From the NCBI GenBank assembly GCA_012295275.1, contig CM022674.1:11521528-11581527 (forward strand): a DNA stretch of 60,000 bases. Reading direction: 5' to 3'. Shown here one piece after another: positions 1 through 34,111 of the stretch; within the stretch, counting starts at the first letter, position 1; every line of letters starts with the position of its first letter. The position numbers were made by a program, and so were the translations under genes. The notes beneath the pieces were generated by a model. The model did not search any database. It saw only the letters and a list, made by a program, of their open reading frames with translations, and was not told the DNA's origin. The DNA is from Chrysomallon squamiferum. Taxonomy: Eukaryota > Mollusca > Gastropoda > Neomphalida > Peltospiridae.

Positions 1-695
1 GCCAACACTGTGTTACTAGTACTACAACTGTTACTACTTCTACTACCACTGCTGTATCTACTACTGCTTCTGTTACCACTAACAAGCCAAAATCGCTATT
101 ACTGCTACCATTAACAGCAGCAGCCGCAACAACGACAATAAATAAATAAATAAAACTGCAAATATAATTTATGTTAATGTGTTCGCTGCATTATTGTTTT
201 AGTTCTGTTTATTAAAATACATATTGCAATCATCGGTTTCGCTGTTAACGATATACTTTATCTAAATATGTCATCATACGTACAGACTAGATACGACGAC
301 CAATTATCTTATTTATCAGGTGGATTATTACTTTCGTCCTAGTTACGCAAACAATAGTCACAGTTATGATGACATTTGACCCAAAGCGCAATCAACAATA
401 ATTTTAGAATAAGATAATAATACATATAAATAATGTATATAATAACCCATCAACCCACCAACCAAGAAACAAATGAAATAAATAAATAATAAAATTCAGA
501 TAACTTAACATTTATCGTCAGATTGCAATAATAAAATTTAGATCTGTTCCGGGATTGCAGCCGTCGGCTATGAGAGTTTAGATCATTTGGTCACATGACC
601 AAGTAATGATCGTATTATGATTAACGGAATTAAATTAGTTTTATATATGCTAAACATTTTTATCTGAACAGCTGTGTAATATCCATATTTCTTTC

Positions 696-777
<82 letters not shown>

Positions 778-1385
778 AGAAAACACTAAGATTATTTTTC
801 GACGATTCATCAGGCTTTGACTAATGATATAATGATTTTCAATAATTTCTGTTTAATTCTTGTTTTTTACTTTTTACGTCAGAAGAAAAATAAATAAATA
901 ATTTTCATTCATATACGCGTTATCCATCTCTGTAACATTCATTGTTGTCATTTAAGACAGTAAAATGAGGGTTTGGTTGTTTTATAATTTAAGGTTTTTA
1001 TTAATTAAGATATTGCGACCTTTTCCCGACATGTGTGCATAGTTATGTAAAACAACAAAATTACAATTATTTCGTCAACAGTTTTATTAACCTTGGAATT
1101 AATGCTCTTGAATCGAAAGGGGAATTTAAAAAAAAAAAAACATTGACGTGGTATTATTAATATTTATTTGAACTATTCAAGTCGATCACAGAGAATCAAA
1201 TGCTGATAATAATGAAAATTCCTTTTGCGATTGAGCAATAGAATATTATGTATGCACTTAGCAGAACAGATTCTGAACAGAATATGTATTTCCTAATAGA
1301 GATAATATTATACAACAAACCCTCCCTTTTGCAAATGTGACCGGAAGTTGTCGCAAAGGTCAACGCATGGCTGTCGGTTGTGAAG
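1..1385. other. Upstream flank of POLRMT, no gene recognised
   Basis: AT-rich sequence before the POLRMT start codon. It opens with an imperfect ACT/CTG trinucleotide tract (about 1-130) and holds a long (GA)n run at 699-774. I see no coding exon in it. The GC-richer stretch at about 1320-1385, directly before the start codon, is the likely 5' UTR and core promoter of POLRMT. I found no TATA box. Confidence 0.5.
699..774. repeat. (GA)n microsatellite
   Basis: An uninterrupted GA dinucleotide run of 76 bases. It lies about 600 bases upstream of the POLRMT start. Polypurine tracts like this recur through the window on either strand. Confidence 0.95.
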
Positions 1386-22876
<21,491 letters not shown>

Positions 22877-23670
22877 CAGTAGACGTAGGACAAACTACAA
22901 CAAAAATAACTACAGACTTGTTCAGAATTCTCTGAGCTGTGATTCTGAAAGGAACACTGTGCAGTGACCAGATTCTGATAAGAACTTTTTAAAGAAATTT
23001 GAGTCTTTCACATTTTGCGTACACACAGCCTCACACCAGTGATATTGCTACTGATGCTGAAGTCAAGTCTTTCAGTTTTGGACAACAATTTTGATATTTA
23101 AGGTTCAATATACTTCTTTTTATCCCAGTTTAACTTTTAGTGTGTGTTTCTCTTTAGAATTTAGAAGTCCTAATTGTGGCTAATTGTTCTAGTAAGTATA
23201 TTGCTATTTATGATTTGATATAAAAAATATCTTAAAATGCAAACAAGTGAACTTTATCAGTTGATGTGTTCTTTAAGTTTAGTAAAAAAAAAAAAACGTG
23301 TGTGTATGAAATTGTTAGTGATTTCTTTTTTATATATATTATTGTAATCAAGAACACATTATGAATATTACCTTCTAAAATGTATGATCATTTCAGCTAG
23401 TAAGTATCTGTGAATAGATTTTACAGTTAAAAAAATCCATCTAACCATATCTGCTACAAGTAAGTTTGAAAATTAAAAAAACAAACAAAAGAACATACTT
23501 TAGTATATATTTTTTTCATAATAATAATAATAATAATAATAATGAAATTTAAAAACTCATCTCAGATGAAGATCAGTGTTATGGTCACTTTGTTTCTGCA
23601 AGACATATTGATTGCATTGTGGTTGTTGAAGCCACCATGTTTACATTTTGTTTATGCATAATAAAAACAG
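22877..23670 (+). other. Probable POLRMT 3' UTR
   Basis: Non-coding sequence after the POLRMT stop. The clearest poly(A) signal I see is AATAAA at 23660-23665. The true cleavage site cannot be fixed from sequence alone. Confidence 0.4.
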
Positions 23671-24731
23671 AAAGTGTTAATAATTAACAGTTAACAACTT
23701 AAAAGTAAGTTGAATTAGATTTTGTTGCAAAAATCTTAAGAAAATAATCCTGAATGTTTTTATAATAAGAAAATAAATAAATTTCACACTCTTGTTCGGA
23801 ATTCAACACATCAACATTTAATGAATTAATCATCATCTTCTTCGTTGAATGCTGTACTGAATTAATGACCAAGTAGAGATTTTAATATTGCCATATATTA
23901 AGTTTAATCATCATTATTTAATCAATCACTTTATATTCCATACCCCCACACCCCCAACCAAAAAAAGTTAAATATCCCCCCACATTAACACCAAATATCC
24001 TGGCACTTTTTGGTTATAACAGTTAAAAAATAATAATTAAATTAAAAAAAAAATTTAAATTTTAAAAATAAAAAAATCTGAGGTATTCATTATATTAATT
24101 TTTCTTTTTTTCTCTCTCAAAATTTTTTTTTTAAAGGATGACTTGAAATATCTCTTCAAATATTCTGGTAATTTGTCTGATTTTTGTGCTTGGAGGGACA
24201 CCTCGTAGCCACGTAAATACAAGTTTACAGACTTGTACATTACTATTCACCACTACACAGCATTTTAAAATGGAGGAAAATTTCCATGTGTGAACATTGT
24301 TTGGAAGAAAGGGTGCTAATTGTGTTTGTTTTGTTGTGTTTTTATAACAAGCTTGTTGAACTTAGTTCTAAAATAGATGTAACTGATAGTGACTTTAATT
24401 TTGCTATTATTTTTTAAAGAATAAGTGTACATGAAATGCAAATTTTATTGTTTTTGCCAAACAAAACCATGTATATAATTTATAAATAGTAAAAATACTG
24501 ATATTCCTAATTGTTTTGTTGTTTATTATTATTATGAAATAAGATGAAATAAAAAATATTGAAGGAAATAGGTTATGTGTGTTAAATATAATCACAAAAA
24601 AAGTACTCAGTGGTGATATTATTGGGGCAGTTTCCTATTCCAACAAGTGGTAAAATGCCATCCTATGTTCTTTTCTCTATTTTCTCAGTTTTCCACTGAG
24701 CAATTGGTTTTCTGACAGTAAATTCATAATA

Positions 24732-24790
<59 letters not shown>

Positions 24791-26300
24791 TTCAGATGTT
24801 TAAAACAACCAATGATTCCATCAGTTATTCCCTATTTTTAATACTAGAAACTGTGGAATACATTTATTATTTTCTATCCGAGATTTACAGGCAAAAGATA
24901 CAGAATCTCAGTCAAATTTGCTCCAGCAGATGTTAGTATCATGGATTTATAAACAAAATTGAAAAATAATGAGAGAAAATAAAGCGCCACCAGGACAAAA
25001 GGTATTCTCCTGACGACATATACTGTACCATGTTGGTGGTACTTGACATTGTAAATGCACCTAGTAACAAGATATAGTTCACGTAATATTTTTCAGTAAA
25101 AAATTAATACGATAAACAGATGATGTTGCAAAAAGTGAACAGGACATAATCCATAATTCATCATTGATGGTTAATTGTGGTTTTTATTATTTGAAATAAA
25201 TATAGTTACAGACATTAATGATGTAATCAATATGGATACGTCATCATTTTTTTAATATACATCAGAATGAAAACCAATTCTTCATCTATTTATTTTATTT
25301 ATTTATTTTTATTTATTACTTTATTTATTAACAATTAATAGTTGATCATAAAAATTTGCATAAAAGGTGACTGCCAGTCTCTTAAGTAGTAATTTGTAAT
25401 CCTTGTTTTATTTTAACTTTTACTTCCTGTAATGATGGTGATGATGATGATGGTGATAATAATAAAAGTATGGATGAGTCATAAGCAATTTAAGTTAACA
25501 GTTTTTGTCTTGCCTGACAACAGGAACGACTACATATGAAGAGCATTCGCTTTAAAAGCCTTTATGCGAGTAAAGCTGGAATTTTAGTAATCTGTGACGT
25601 GTTTCCGTAGTGATCGAAAACGGCACGACCTTTATGGAGAAGCGGTCTAGAGAGGCCAAGCAATGTCGCAGCCTATCGCGGTCTTTCGCGGTCTTTAACC
25701 GACCCTTTGATGTTTTCGCTTTTGGGACGTGCGAGATTTATCGGGTTTTGTTTAGTTAGGTGCGAAAGAAAAAATGTTTTATTACAAATCCACCTCCCAC
25801 TCCTCTATAAAAGTATTATGACATTACATTACTGCAAAGAAAAAGTGGTTTATTTGTCGTTTCTTTATTTGTTGTTATTAATCGTTTTGTTTATTAAGGT
25901 AGCTGGCATTCCTAAATAAGGCCTATTAATCGTAGTAGACGTAGCAATCGGTTGTAACAGTAGTAGTAAAACATTATTGCAGTGGTAGTAACTATAATAG
26001 TTGAGGAAAAAGAGGTTATCTTCTTTTTTTTTTTCATTTTCCATTTTAATTTAATTTTTTATTATAATATCCCAATATCGTTTAGCATGATTTGATTACG
26101 TTCTTGTTTACTACACCAACTTACTTCTTGCTACGTTCCTTGACATATCGGTTAAAAATGTTAATTTTTAAATAACTCTCGCGAATGGCACGTGCGGCCT
26201 TTAATCTCCCTGACACCTAGCCTCAAATGTCCAAGTTTAGTATGCTTGCCCAAGGATTTTCTGGCAACCTTTTAAGTATCGTCAAAAAAAGAGAGAAGGT
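23671..26300. other. Intergenic region, no gene recognised
   Basis: Mostly AT-rich. It holds an (AAT)n run at about 24733-24786 and the 24-base element ATGTAATC...TACGTCAT at 25221-25244. A distinctly GC/CpG-richer patch at about 25520-25760 includes the near-repeat TCGCGGTCTT twice. None of the small open frames has coding character. Nothing else is seen. Confidence 0.5.
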
Positions 26301-26316
26301 ATTCAACAAAAGAGGG

Positions 26317-26350
26317 TATATAAAGCTATAGTGACATGGCTATAAAAAGG
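26317..26350 (+). promoter_or_regulatory. TATA-box promoter of the chitin-binding gene
   Basis: Two TATA-like motifs, TATATAAA at 26317-26324 and TATAAAAAGG at 26341-26350, lie 114-138 bases before the ATG at 26455. The second has the stronger consensus and would place transcription start near 26370. Tightly regulated secreted-protein genes often have such promoters. POLRMT shows none. Confidence 0.65.
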
Positions 26351-26454
26351 TGCAGTCACGCGAACATAATTTTCTATACGTTAATTTTACAACTGGTTTA
26401 GGATTTCGATTTTAATATTTGATTCAACTTTCTAAGTGCTGCATATCTGCACAA

Positions 26455-26644
26455 ATGGAAAAATTATACCTAATAGGTTTAGGTAAGTAATTTTATGTAT
26501 TTTTTTTTTATGAAAAGATCTAAAATACTGTTTTCTCGAAAGTCCTTTTAAACTTTTTAATTCCCCTCCTCCCTTATATGTGGATTGTCAAGGAAAACGC
26601 AAAGGGATTTGCCACACATTGATTTAACTATTCTATAAACAAAA

Positions 26645-26687
<43 letters not shown>

Positions 26688-28119
26688 TTTTTTTTTTTTT
26701 TTTAGCTGTAAATATTAATGGAACTACTAAAATACAAATATATTTTATTACAGGGAAAGTGGAAATTTTGCTTCTGCATTTTAGTGAAGATAAATTTTTT
26801 CTATAATCACGTGTTCACCATTTATACTGTTTGGCTTATTTTTCGTTTAATTTAAAATGGTTAATTATGCTGCGTTTTGTTTACTTTTATATTTCTTTAT
26901 TGACTCATAACCAGTCACATCCTTACTTGTCTAATACGGACTATTTATTTATTTATTTATTTTAATTTCATTTATGTATTTATTTTAATAATGATTTATC
27001 GTTAAAGAATTACCCATTTATTCTTTCACTTTCATTAGGACTGAAACATAATATTTAATGTAACTGAATATGTGCTTTCTCACAAGTTTCTGCAATAATA
27101 ATAATAATAATTATTATTATTATTATTTTATTCAGGCGTGTAATTATTGTTGTTTCAGGGTTACTGATTTTATTTGTGAATTGTCACGGTCAACTTAGTT
27201 CTAACGATCCTTGCAACGGCCGACCTGTTGGACTATATCCTCAACGCGGAGATTGTTCCGTTTTTATCGAATGTACTGGAACATCTTCGTTTTTCCTACG
27301 GCGATGCGCAAACGGCACATTATTTGACGACAGTTTCAGAAGATGTGTTGAATCTTCCAGTGTCACAAGAACGGATTGCTTCAACCAAAACTGGAACCGA
27401 GCTCCTCAAACTTGGAATCAGCGAAATAATAATCAAAACTGGAATCGGCGAACAAACAGTCCAAACTGGAGTCAGCGAACCAACAACCGGAACTGGAATC
27501 GTCCTAACCGAAACCAATTTCAGCAGATTCCCAGATTTACGAGACCCACTTACAGACAAACATGGCAGACGGCCGCTCCGTCATGGCAACAGTGGACCAA
27601 TCAGAGGTCGCCTACAAGAAGGACTTGGTCGAGACAGACGACAAGGTGGCCATGGTCTCGCCGTACAACACGAAGACCTTGGACAAGAGGCACAGTTAGA
27701 CCAGTTCTAAATCAGGGTAAAATAGTATTTACTTGCTTACTTACGTCATAGTGAGTTACTTGCTTACTTACGTCATAGTGAGTTACTTACTCAGTTATTT
27801 TGGAATTTGTCATCGCTAGATTGCTTTATCATTATTAATTTGTTGTCCGTACGCCGTATCGTCTGTTGATCCCTCCGTCTATCTATCTGACGAGTTACCG
27901 TTTTCAGTTATATATAATTATAAATTGTTTTCAGGTGGTCGGGTATTTATCAACGTTGTGTCAAACGGCCGAAACTTCATTAACAGAATTGACTGTCAAC
28001 AACTTCAACGCGACGTCAACTTCTGGCTAACAAATCAGGCGCGGACCTATTGCAGGAACTGCCAACTCAACATTCCCACTATCAACATTCGGTGTTCCCA
28101 GGGACCTGTACGTGGATAA
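26455..28119 (+). CDS. Secreted protein with one chitin-binding type-2 domain
   Basis: Three exons: 26455-26482, 27159-27716 and 27935-28119, all GT-AG, giving 256 aa. Exon 1 and the start of exon 2 encode a signal peptide (MEKLYLIGLGLLILFVNCHG). A CBM14/peritrophin-A domain follows at about residues 25-80, with its six cysteines in order (DPC, GDC, IEC, RRC, RRC, TDC). Next is an Asn/Trp/Arg-rich stretch with repeated NWNR-type words, then an Arg/Thr/Trp-rich stretch. The last exon encodes a separate 60-residue segment with four cysteines, ending VRG. The domain binds chitin outside the cell in other animals. A role in cuticle, shell or gut-lining matrix is inference. I do not recognise the basic middle or the C-terminal segment. 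It is convergent with another chitin-binding gene at 29111-32201. Confidence 0.88.
27731..27790. repeat. 27-bp tandem duplication in intron 2
   Basis: Two adjacent copies of a 27-base unit starting ACTTGCTTACTTACGTCATA, about 15 bases after the exon 2 donor of the chitin-binding gene. Each copy contains TTACGTCA, a CRE-like word. Confidence 0.85.
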
Positions 28120-29110
28120 GTTAACCAATAGGTACGAATATACACAGAATACAAAACTTTTCATTTATTTACGTTCTAAAACATCATAATAATGGTGTAT
28201 TATATTGTTATACATCTAAGTAGTTGTCTGAATGTGTATGTGTGTCTTTGCGTGTATGCGGATGTTTATGATTAGATATAAGATAAGACAAAGAATGCTT
28301 ATTTATAGCACATGAATTCGGAAGGTTTGTCTACACGTGTGGCAGAAATAGTTGAAGCTTCTGATTATCAGGAATACCCAAAATTTATTTCATACACAGA
28401 AATATTATGTAGATTTAATTTCGGCTATATTTGTAAGGTTACTGATTATATTTCATATCATCGTATTCCACTGTATGAACAAATTTTCGAATATTATTCT
28501 CCGGCTCTAGACATTTATATGTGTATATGTGTGTGTCTCTGTGAATGCATGTGTGTACATATAAAAGATATTATCAGAAAAATATTACTTGAATTTTTTC
28601 CATTTATTTATTTGTTTTATTTTGCAGATAATATAGCTGATGAGGGGGAAAACAGTTACATACACAGAAACACGCACTCATACACACACAGTCAATGGCT
28701 TTAGCCAAAACAGAAAATATATTTTTTTCCATTTACTATTGTACCTGTTGAAAAACATTCACATAAACAAGAAAATAATTCAATAGAGATTTTGTGTAAC
28801 AATGTAATTTATAAGCTGATGTGTAAATTATTATCACAACTTTAATAATTAATGTCTATTTTTTAATTTTAAATAGTATGATTATAAGAGTAGTTTGAAA
28901 AATAAAATGAAGTTTACATCTAGGCTTTTTAGTCATTTATTTATTTCTATATTTGCTTTTATTGTCAGCTTTCCTCTTCTTCTTCTTATTTTTGTTTTTA
29001 TTATTAATGTTTTGCTGGCCGTTTTAATAATATCAATAATGTTATACAGTAATATATTAAAATGTGTTTATAATTAAATTTATCCTCCACCAGAATTACA
29101 GAACATTGTA
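28120..29110. other. Convergent intergenic spacer
   Basis: AT-rich sequence between the 3' ends of the two chitin-binding genes. It must hold both 3' UTRs. TTTATT words near 28930-28945 could be the poly(A) signal of the minus-strand gene. The open frames at 28312-28704 and 28895-29077 are AT-rich and show no coding character. Confidence 0.5.
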
Positions 29111-31909
29111 TTATCCTAGTCTTCTACGATAATCGTTGCTGTTTATGTCGATATCGTCGATTAATCGCGGTCTCTGGTTATTCGGAAGACGATTAGGGTA
29201 CAAGGACGAGACAGCATTGACGCGACCGTCTCCTGTTTTAGTGCGTCTTGTAACAGCTGTTGGTGGTGCTGCCAACACATTAGGATAAAGTAGAGATGTT
29301 GCTACAGCAGCGTTGTAGTTGTAGCTCGTCGGGGTACGGTAGTGTCCTGAATACAAAACTGACCCTTTCATGGCAGAACGATTGAGATCGTTCATTCGCT
29401 TGACGTATTGTACTGGATAAAAGAGGGAATTAGCTAATGCAACATTGTAATTGTTGGTTGTTGGCGTTTGACGAAGTCCTTGTGACAACGGCACGGGTAC
29501 CGCGTGTGTGTGAGGCAAAACGCGGCCTACAATGTTTCCTTTGCGTACCCAGTAGCCCACTGGAACTGTGTGTCTGTGCGTGATCGATGTTCCATTTTTC
29601 AAAACGTGCTGATGTCTGATAGCTGTATGTTGAGGTAAATACACAGGATGATCGTTGGCAATGACGTTTCGTAGGCGACTGTGAGGCAAAACTCTAGCGA
29701 CAACGTTTCCATTTCGTAAGAAATATGTCAGTGGTACTGTCTGTCTGTGAGTGACAACTGTTCCATTAGGCAACAAGTGTTGGTGAGTTACCTTTCCTTG
29801 TTTCGGGACGGAAACTGGGTGGTCTTCTGAGGCAACATTCAGACGACCTTCGTGGTCATCGGCTTGTGATACCTGCACGTGCTGGTGGGGTAAAACCCGT
29901 GCTACCACTCTGCCGTTGATGACAGAGTAAGCCAGTGGTGCGGAATGTTTATGAGTTATAACCTGACCATTTGATAGAATATGTCGATGAGTTACCGTTC
30001 CTTGTTTAGGCACGGAGACTGGGTAGTGTTGAGGAAAGATGCTTGGTCCGTTTCCAATCTTCCCATGAATACTCGAAACAGACTGGGGTTTTCTGTGAAT
30101 TTCCGGTAATGTTCGGTTGTTTCCGTCAAATTTCGTGTTATTCCTTTGAAGTTTCGGAGCTGTTCTGCTATATCGGAAATGGCTTAGAAATTGATCACGA
30201 ATGGTGTCGTTTTCAAAATCAAAGGGAGACGACTTGCTAGCGACAAATCTCTGAAGCTGAGCTGTGCAGTTGACGTCACGTCCTATCAGACACCGAGCTT
30301 TGTCAAAATGAAACTGTTCTCCTCGAGCACACCTCAGAAGAACCGGGTAATAGTTGACACACCGGAAATACGTCACACATCCCTCGCTCGCAGCGTTCGG
30401 GACATCGCCGTTAGCCACAGGACAAAAAACGTTCTGAGCAAACGTCTTCAGAACTAGAAAACCTGAAAAAAACAAAAAAGAAACCCAAGGAAATAAATAA
30501 ATAAATAATAACAATAACATAAAGAAAAACAACAGATTCCGCACATGCTTAATATTCAGGCACACACTGGCACACGAAGACAAAGTCCATTCACAACTTC
30601 ACAAACTGCAAATGCCGCTGACGAAATTAAATGTATTGCACTAATCTGCCATTCCATGGCCACGTAACTAGACTCTTTTTAATCGCCGAGCGGAACGGGG
30701 CAAAATAAATTTGGCGAGTGGTCTGGGGGCCGCCTAAGGCCTCCTAAGGCCTCCAGAAGCTCCAACTTGAAAGACGCAAAATTCTCGACACTAGCCAATT
30801 TCTGGTATCTTTTTCCTAGTTCAGTAATCATAACTTTTTATGATTTAATTTTCGTGTTTTCTACTTTACCAGGCTAGAGGGAGTATTTCGAAATCCATGT
30901 TCACAATAAATGCACTAAACTAAAGACAGAAGAAATTCTTCAACCAGTTTTTGGCAGACATTACTTGAGTGCTATCGTGACGCTAAATGACAATATACAC
31001 TGCATCTGGGCAAGAACCGAACTGAGGTTGAACGTGTTAAAAGGATTCTGTATGCCTTAAATCAGGTGTTCGATACACCTGTTTGATGTCTGATAGCTTT
31101 GAAGTCAGTTATGTCTTTCATCGCAACGATGTAGGTAGACTTCTGTAGGTAACCGTAGACAAACCAAATTCTTTCAGTGGATAGCGTTTCTATCGGAAGA
31201 GAGATTTATATACTTTTTTAAATAAAATATTTTTATAAATAAAAAAATATAAAATAAAAAATAAACAATCGTCAAATTCGGTATTGGGCATTTGCCTCAA
31301 TTTAATTATGGCCATGCATTCGACTACCGAGTCAACAACCTTAATAAGACTTCTGTTCAGAAGCAGAGGTTAATAATGGGGAAGTGCAAACGCGCCGTTC
31401 TTTGTGTTACGTCATTTAAAAAAAAAATATATATATATATATGTTCTGGTAAATATTGTGTTGTCTTAAGCATATCTTGATTTGGCTCTGAACATATACA
31501 ATATCTTGATTGGCACTAGCACAGGAGGACAGTCTAGTGGTGACCTCACAAACGTCAGATATTAAGGCACAGGTACACAGAAGGCCATAAAATTCTATGT
31601 GCTCCATGTAATCAACATAAGCTCTGACATGCTATCTATAAGTAAATAAATACTGTTCTATGTTGTTAATCTTTTTAGAACTTATATAATTATTTTAAAA
31701 TAAGTTAACTTATTTTTTTGCTATCGTATGAGCCCCAGTGCACTGTTTGCCCCGAGGGATGTAATGTTGTTAAGATTCCGTGGATGTTCTTGACGAAACT
31801 GGAACGTAGGATACACATGTTTTATGTTTGCGTGTCTGTGTATGAATCTTATATATTGCAACAACAATAATATCAATAAAAATTAATATTATTACTACAA
31901 CTACTATTA

Positions 31910-31956
<47 letters not shown>

Positions 31957-32201
31957 ATAATAATAATAATAACAGTAGTAACAATAACAATACAAACACG
32001 AAAACTAAAAATAAAATCATTAAAAAGAATAAAAAATATAAAACAAGACATAAATAAAATAAAATAAATAAGTAATAATTTAAGAAATAAATAAAAATAA
32101 ATTAATAAATAAATAAATATATATATATATATATAAAAATAAACAACAAAGAATTATAACTGGCAAATCAACTTACCACAGATTACCAATCGCAAGAACA
32201 T
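29111..32201 (-). CDS. Secreted chitin-binding protein with three His-rich repeats
   Basis: Two exons on the minus strand: 32201-32177 (25 nt) and 30462-29111, giving 458 aa. Exon 1 splices in phase (TGT G|GT) to give a signal peptide MFLRLVICGFLVLKTFAQ. The minus-strand frame also stays open into the intron, but the acceptor TTTTTTTCAG|G and the exon 1 match decide the structure. A six-cysteine CBM14 domain spans about residues 20-75 (FC, GC, RC, RC, RC, NC). Residues about 154-335 hold three repeats of about 57-67 aa. Each has a VPKQG or LPQH opening, a THRH..NG..ITHKH core and an NG.VVARVLPH ending. The C-terminal part has two YN.A.A.SL.YP repeats and ends in a basic RRRLG. I know no family with this repeat. 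Histidine spacing suggests metal binding, which is inference. Confidence 0.87.
30583..32176 (-). other. Intron 1 of the His-rich chitin-binding gene, outer part
   Basis: Non-coding. It includes a CpG-richer patch near 30680-30780 with CCTAAGGCCT repeats, and a TAG/TAA triplet tract near 31905-31980. The small open frames here are not supported. Confidence 0.5.
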
Positions 32202-33306
32202 TTTCACAATTAACGTTTTTCAGTCTGTTTTCTTTTTCTTTTTTACTTCTCACGCCCAATTCACAGCTTGAGCCTTGAGTTCCCGGAATGTATCATTGTT
32301 GTTTTGAAGATTGTCGCAGCAGGTAATGGTTAAACAATGTCATGAATTAAACAGTATAAAGGATTTTTCAGCAAAAGGGCGTTTTCATATGGGCTGATCT
32401 CAGTAATTAAATATTCGTTATTGTAGAATTAAGTGGTTATATTTTTTAACACTGTTTTATTAATTAAAAAACAGTATATTTAATTTAATTCGTTCTTTAA
32501 TTTCTTGTATTTATTTATTTAACTACTTACTTACGCAGTAATGCACTGAACTTCAGTAGCCTTTAAATAATTCAACCAGTAGTATGTTTCCCTGTGGGTA
32601 GAATGAAAACAACCAAACTTATGCATGGATATTATAACATGGAGTGTTTTTACTGGTTTTAAATATACGAAAAGTCGTTTGTTAGTGAAAATAATATTTA
32701 AAGTTTAAATTTTAATCTGTCACGTAACAGATACTACTACAACTACTACTACTAAAATTAATAAAACGAAATGAAATATATAATATAATATAAATACAAA
32801 ATTATTCATGAAGAATTGCTTGAACTTAACGTTCTGACACCTCTGCCTTTCATTGGCAGAACTAGTCGGTGGGAGAAAAAGCACTCCATAATAATTATAT
32901 TACCATTTGGTACACGTTCGTTGTCATTATCATTACTCAGCAGTGGCTTTTCTAGACTCACTAAACTTTAAGTAAACAACATCATCATCATTAACAACAA
33001 CATCGTTCATTTTTCTTTCGTCTTCGCCCTCCTCCTCATTATCGTCGTCAAATGCACGGGACGTCGCTAGTCAAATCCAGGTAGCTTTGTTTGGATGCAC
33101 TTCGTGAAATATAAATATATCTTTCAGTTTGTAAGTAATACAGAAATATAAAATACAACACAGTATTACAGAAGCAAATTATAATATGGTCTAATTTTAC
33201 CCATAATTCAGAGGGTGGACAGACCTGAAATCAATCAACTGTGTGACCAGCAGACGATAATACAGCTTCATCAACAAATCCAAAGTTAGCACTTACTTTA
33301 TAGAAT

Positions 33307-33310
<4 letters not shown>

Positions 33311-33399
<89 letters not shown>
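33311..33399. repeat. (CT)n microsatellite
   Basis: Uninterrupted CT run of 89 bases in the intergenic region. Confidence 0.95.
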
Positions 33400-33403
<4 letters not shown>

Positions 33404-33749
33404 TTCCTTTATAAAAACCACAAAACAACCAACTAACAATTGATGACGATTTATTTAATCATATTATTTAACTATATTAATTAAAATAATTAGCAATATC
33501 TAAAGCATGGTCCAACAGGAACGATAACTCGTATTGGCACAGACTGCGTCTGCTCAAAAAAATGGCTCCAGATTTCTCCAGTTTAATAGATAGAAACTAT
33601 GCCTGAATCTTTTTGTTTCTGATGGGTTTCGACACGGGGAACATAGCCAGCTAGAAAAGTTAATATAAAAATGGACGGTAAAATTGTTGAATTTTGAAGG
33701 TTAAATCTCCTATGTGACGGTTTCCGAGCATACACGGAAATTTGCGATT

Positions 33750-33785
33750 GAAATTCAAAATGGCGGTGTCCGACGTCGGTCAGTG
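33750..33785 (+). promoter_or_regulatory. Orphan promoter-like site with YY1-type motif
   Basis: The sequence TTCAAAATGGCGGTGTCCGACGTCGGTCAGT contains a CAAAATGGCGG motif like the YY1 site at many metazoan transcription starts. It sits in a small CpG-rich island in AT-rich DNA. The ATG at 33760 opens a short frame that meets a donor-like GTCAGT after 19 bases. No downstream coding exon was found on the plus strand, so this may be the start of a non-coding RNA or chance. Confidence 0.3.
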
Positions 33786-34057
33786 TTTACGCACTTTTAA
33801 ACATGTTCCTTCATAATGCAATCAATTCTACATGGATTATTACGCGTAATTTGTTAAAATATTTCATATGATCAATGACTTTTATATAGACGTCTGTTAC
33901 TGAGTGGAAATTGTTTGAAAGGTTGTTTTTTTAACTTTGACCTCATACCTTATCGTACTATATTTTTTTTCAAATATTAGGTCGAAGCCAGCAACCCCGC
34001 CCCTTACAAAAAAACAAACAACAACCACCAAACAAAAACATGAAGAAAGAAAAGAAA

Positions 34058-34059
<2 letters not shown>

Positions 34060-34110
<51 letters not shown>
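34060..34110. repeat. (AAT)n microsatellite
   Basis: About 17 AAT triplets in intergenic sequence. A second AAT run lies at about 34637-34681. Confidence 0.9.

Positions 34111-34111
<1 letters not shown>

Noticed and set aside
30043-30457. Two plus-strand frames of 65 and 88 codons
   Set aside because: Antisense shadows of the chitin-binding exon, which has a signal peptide, six-Cys domain and repeats on the minus strand.
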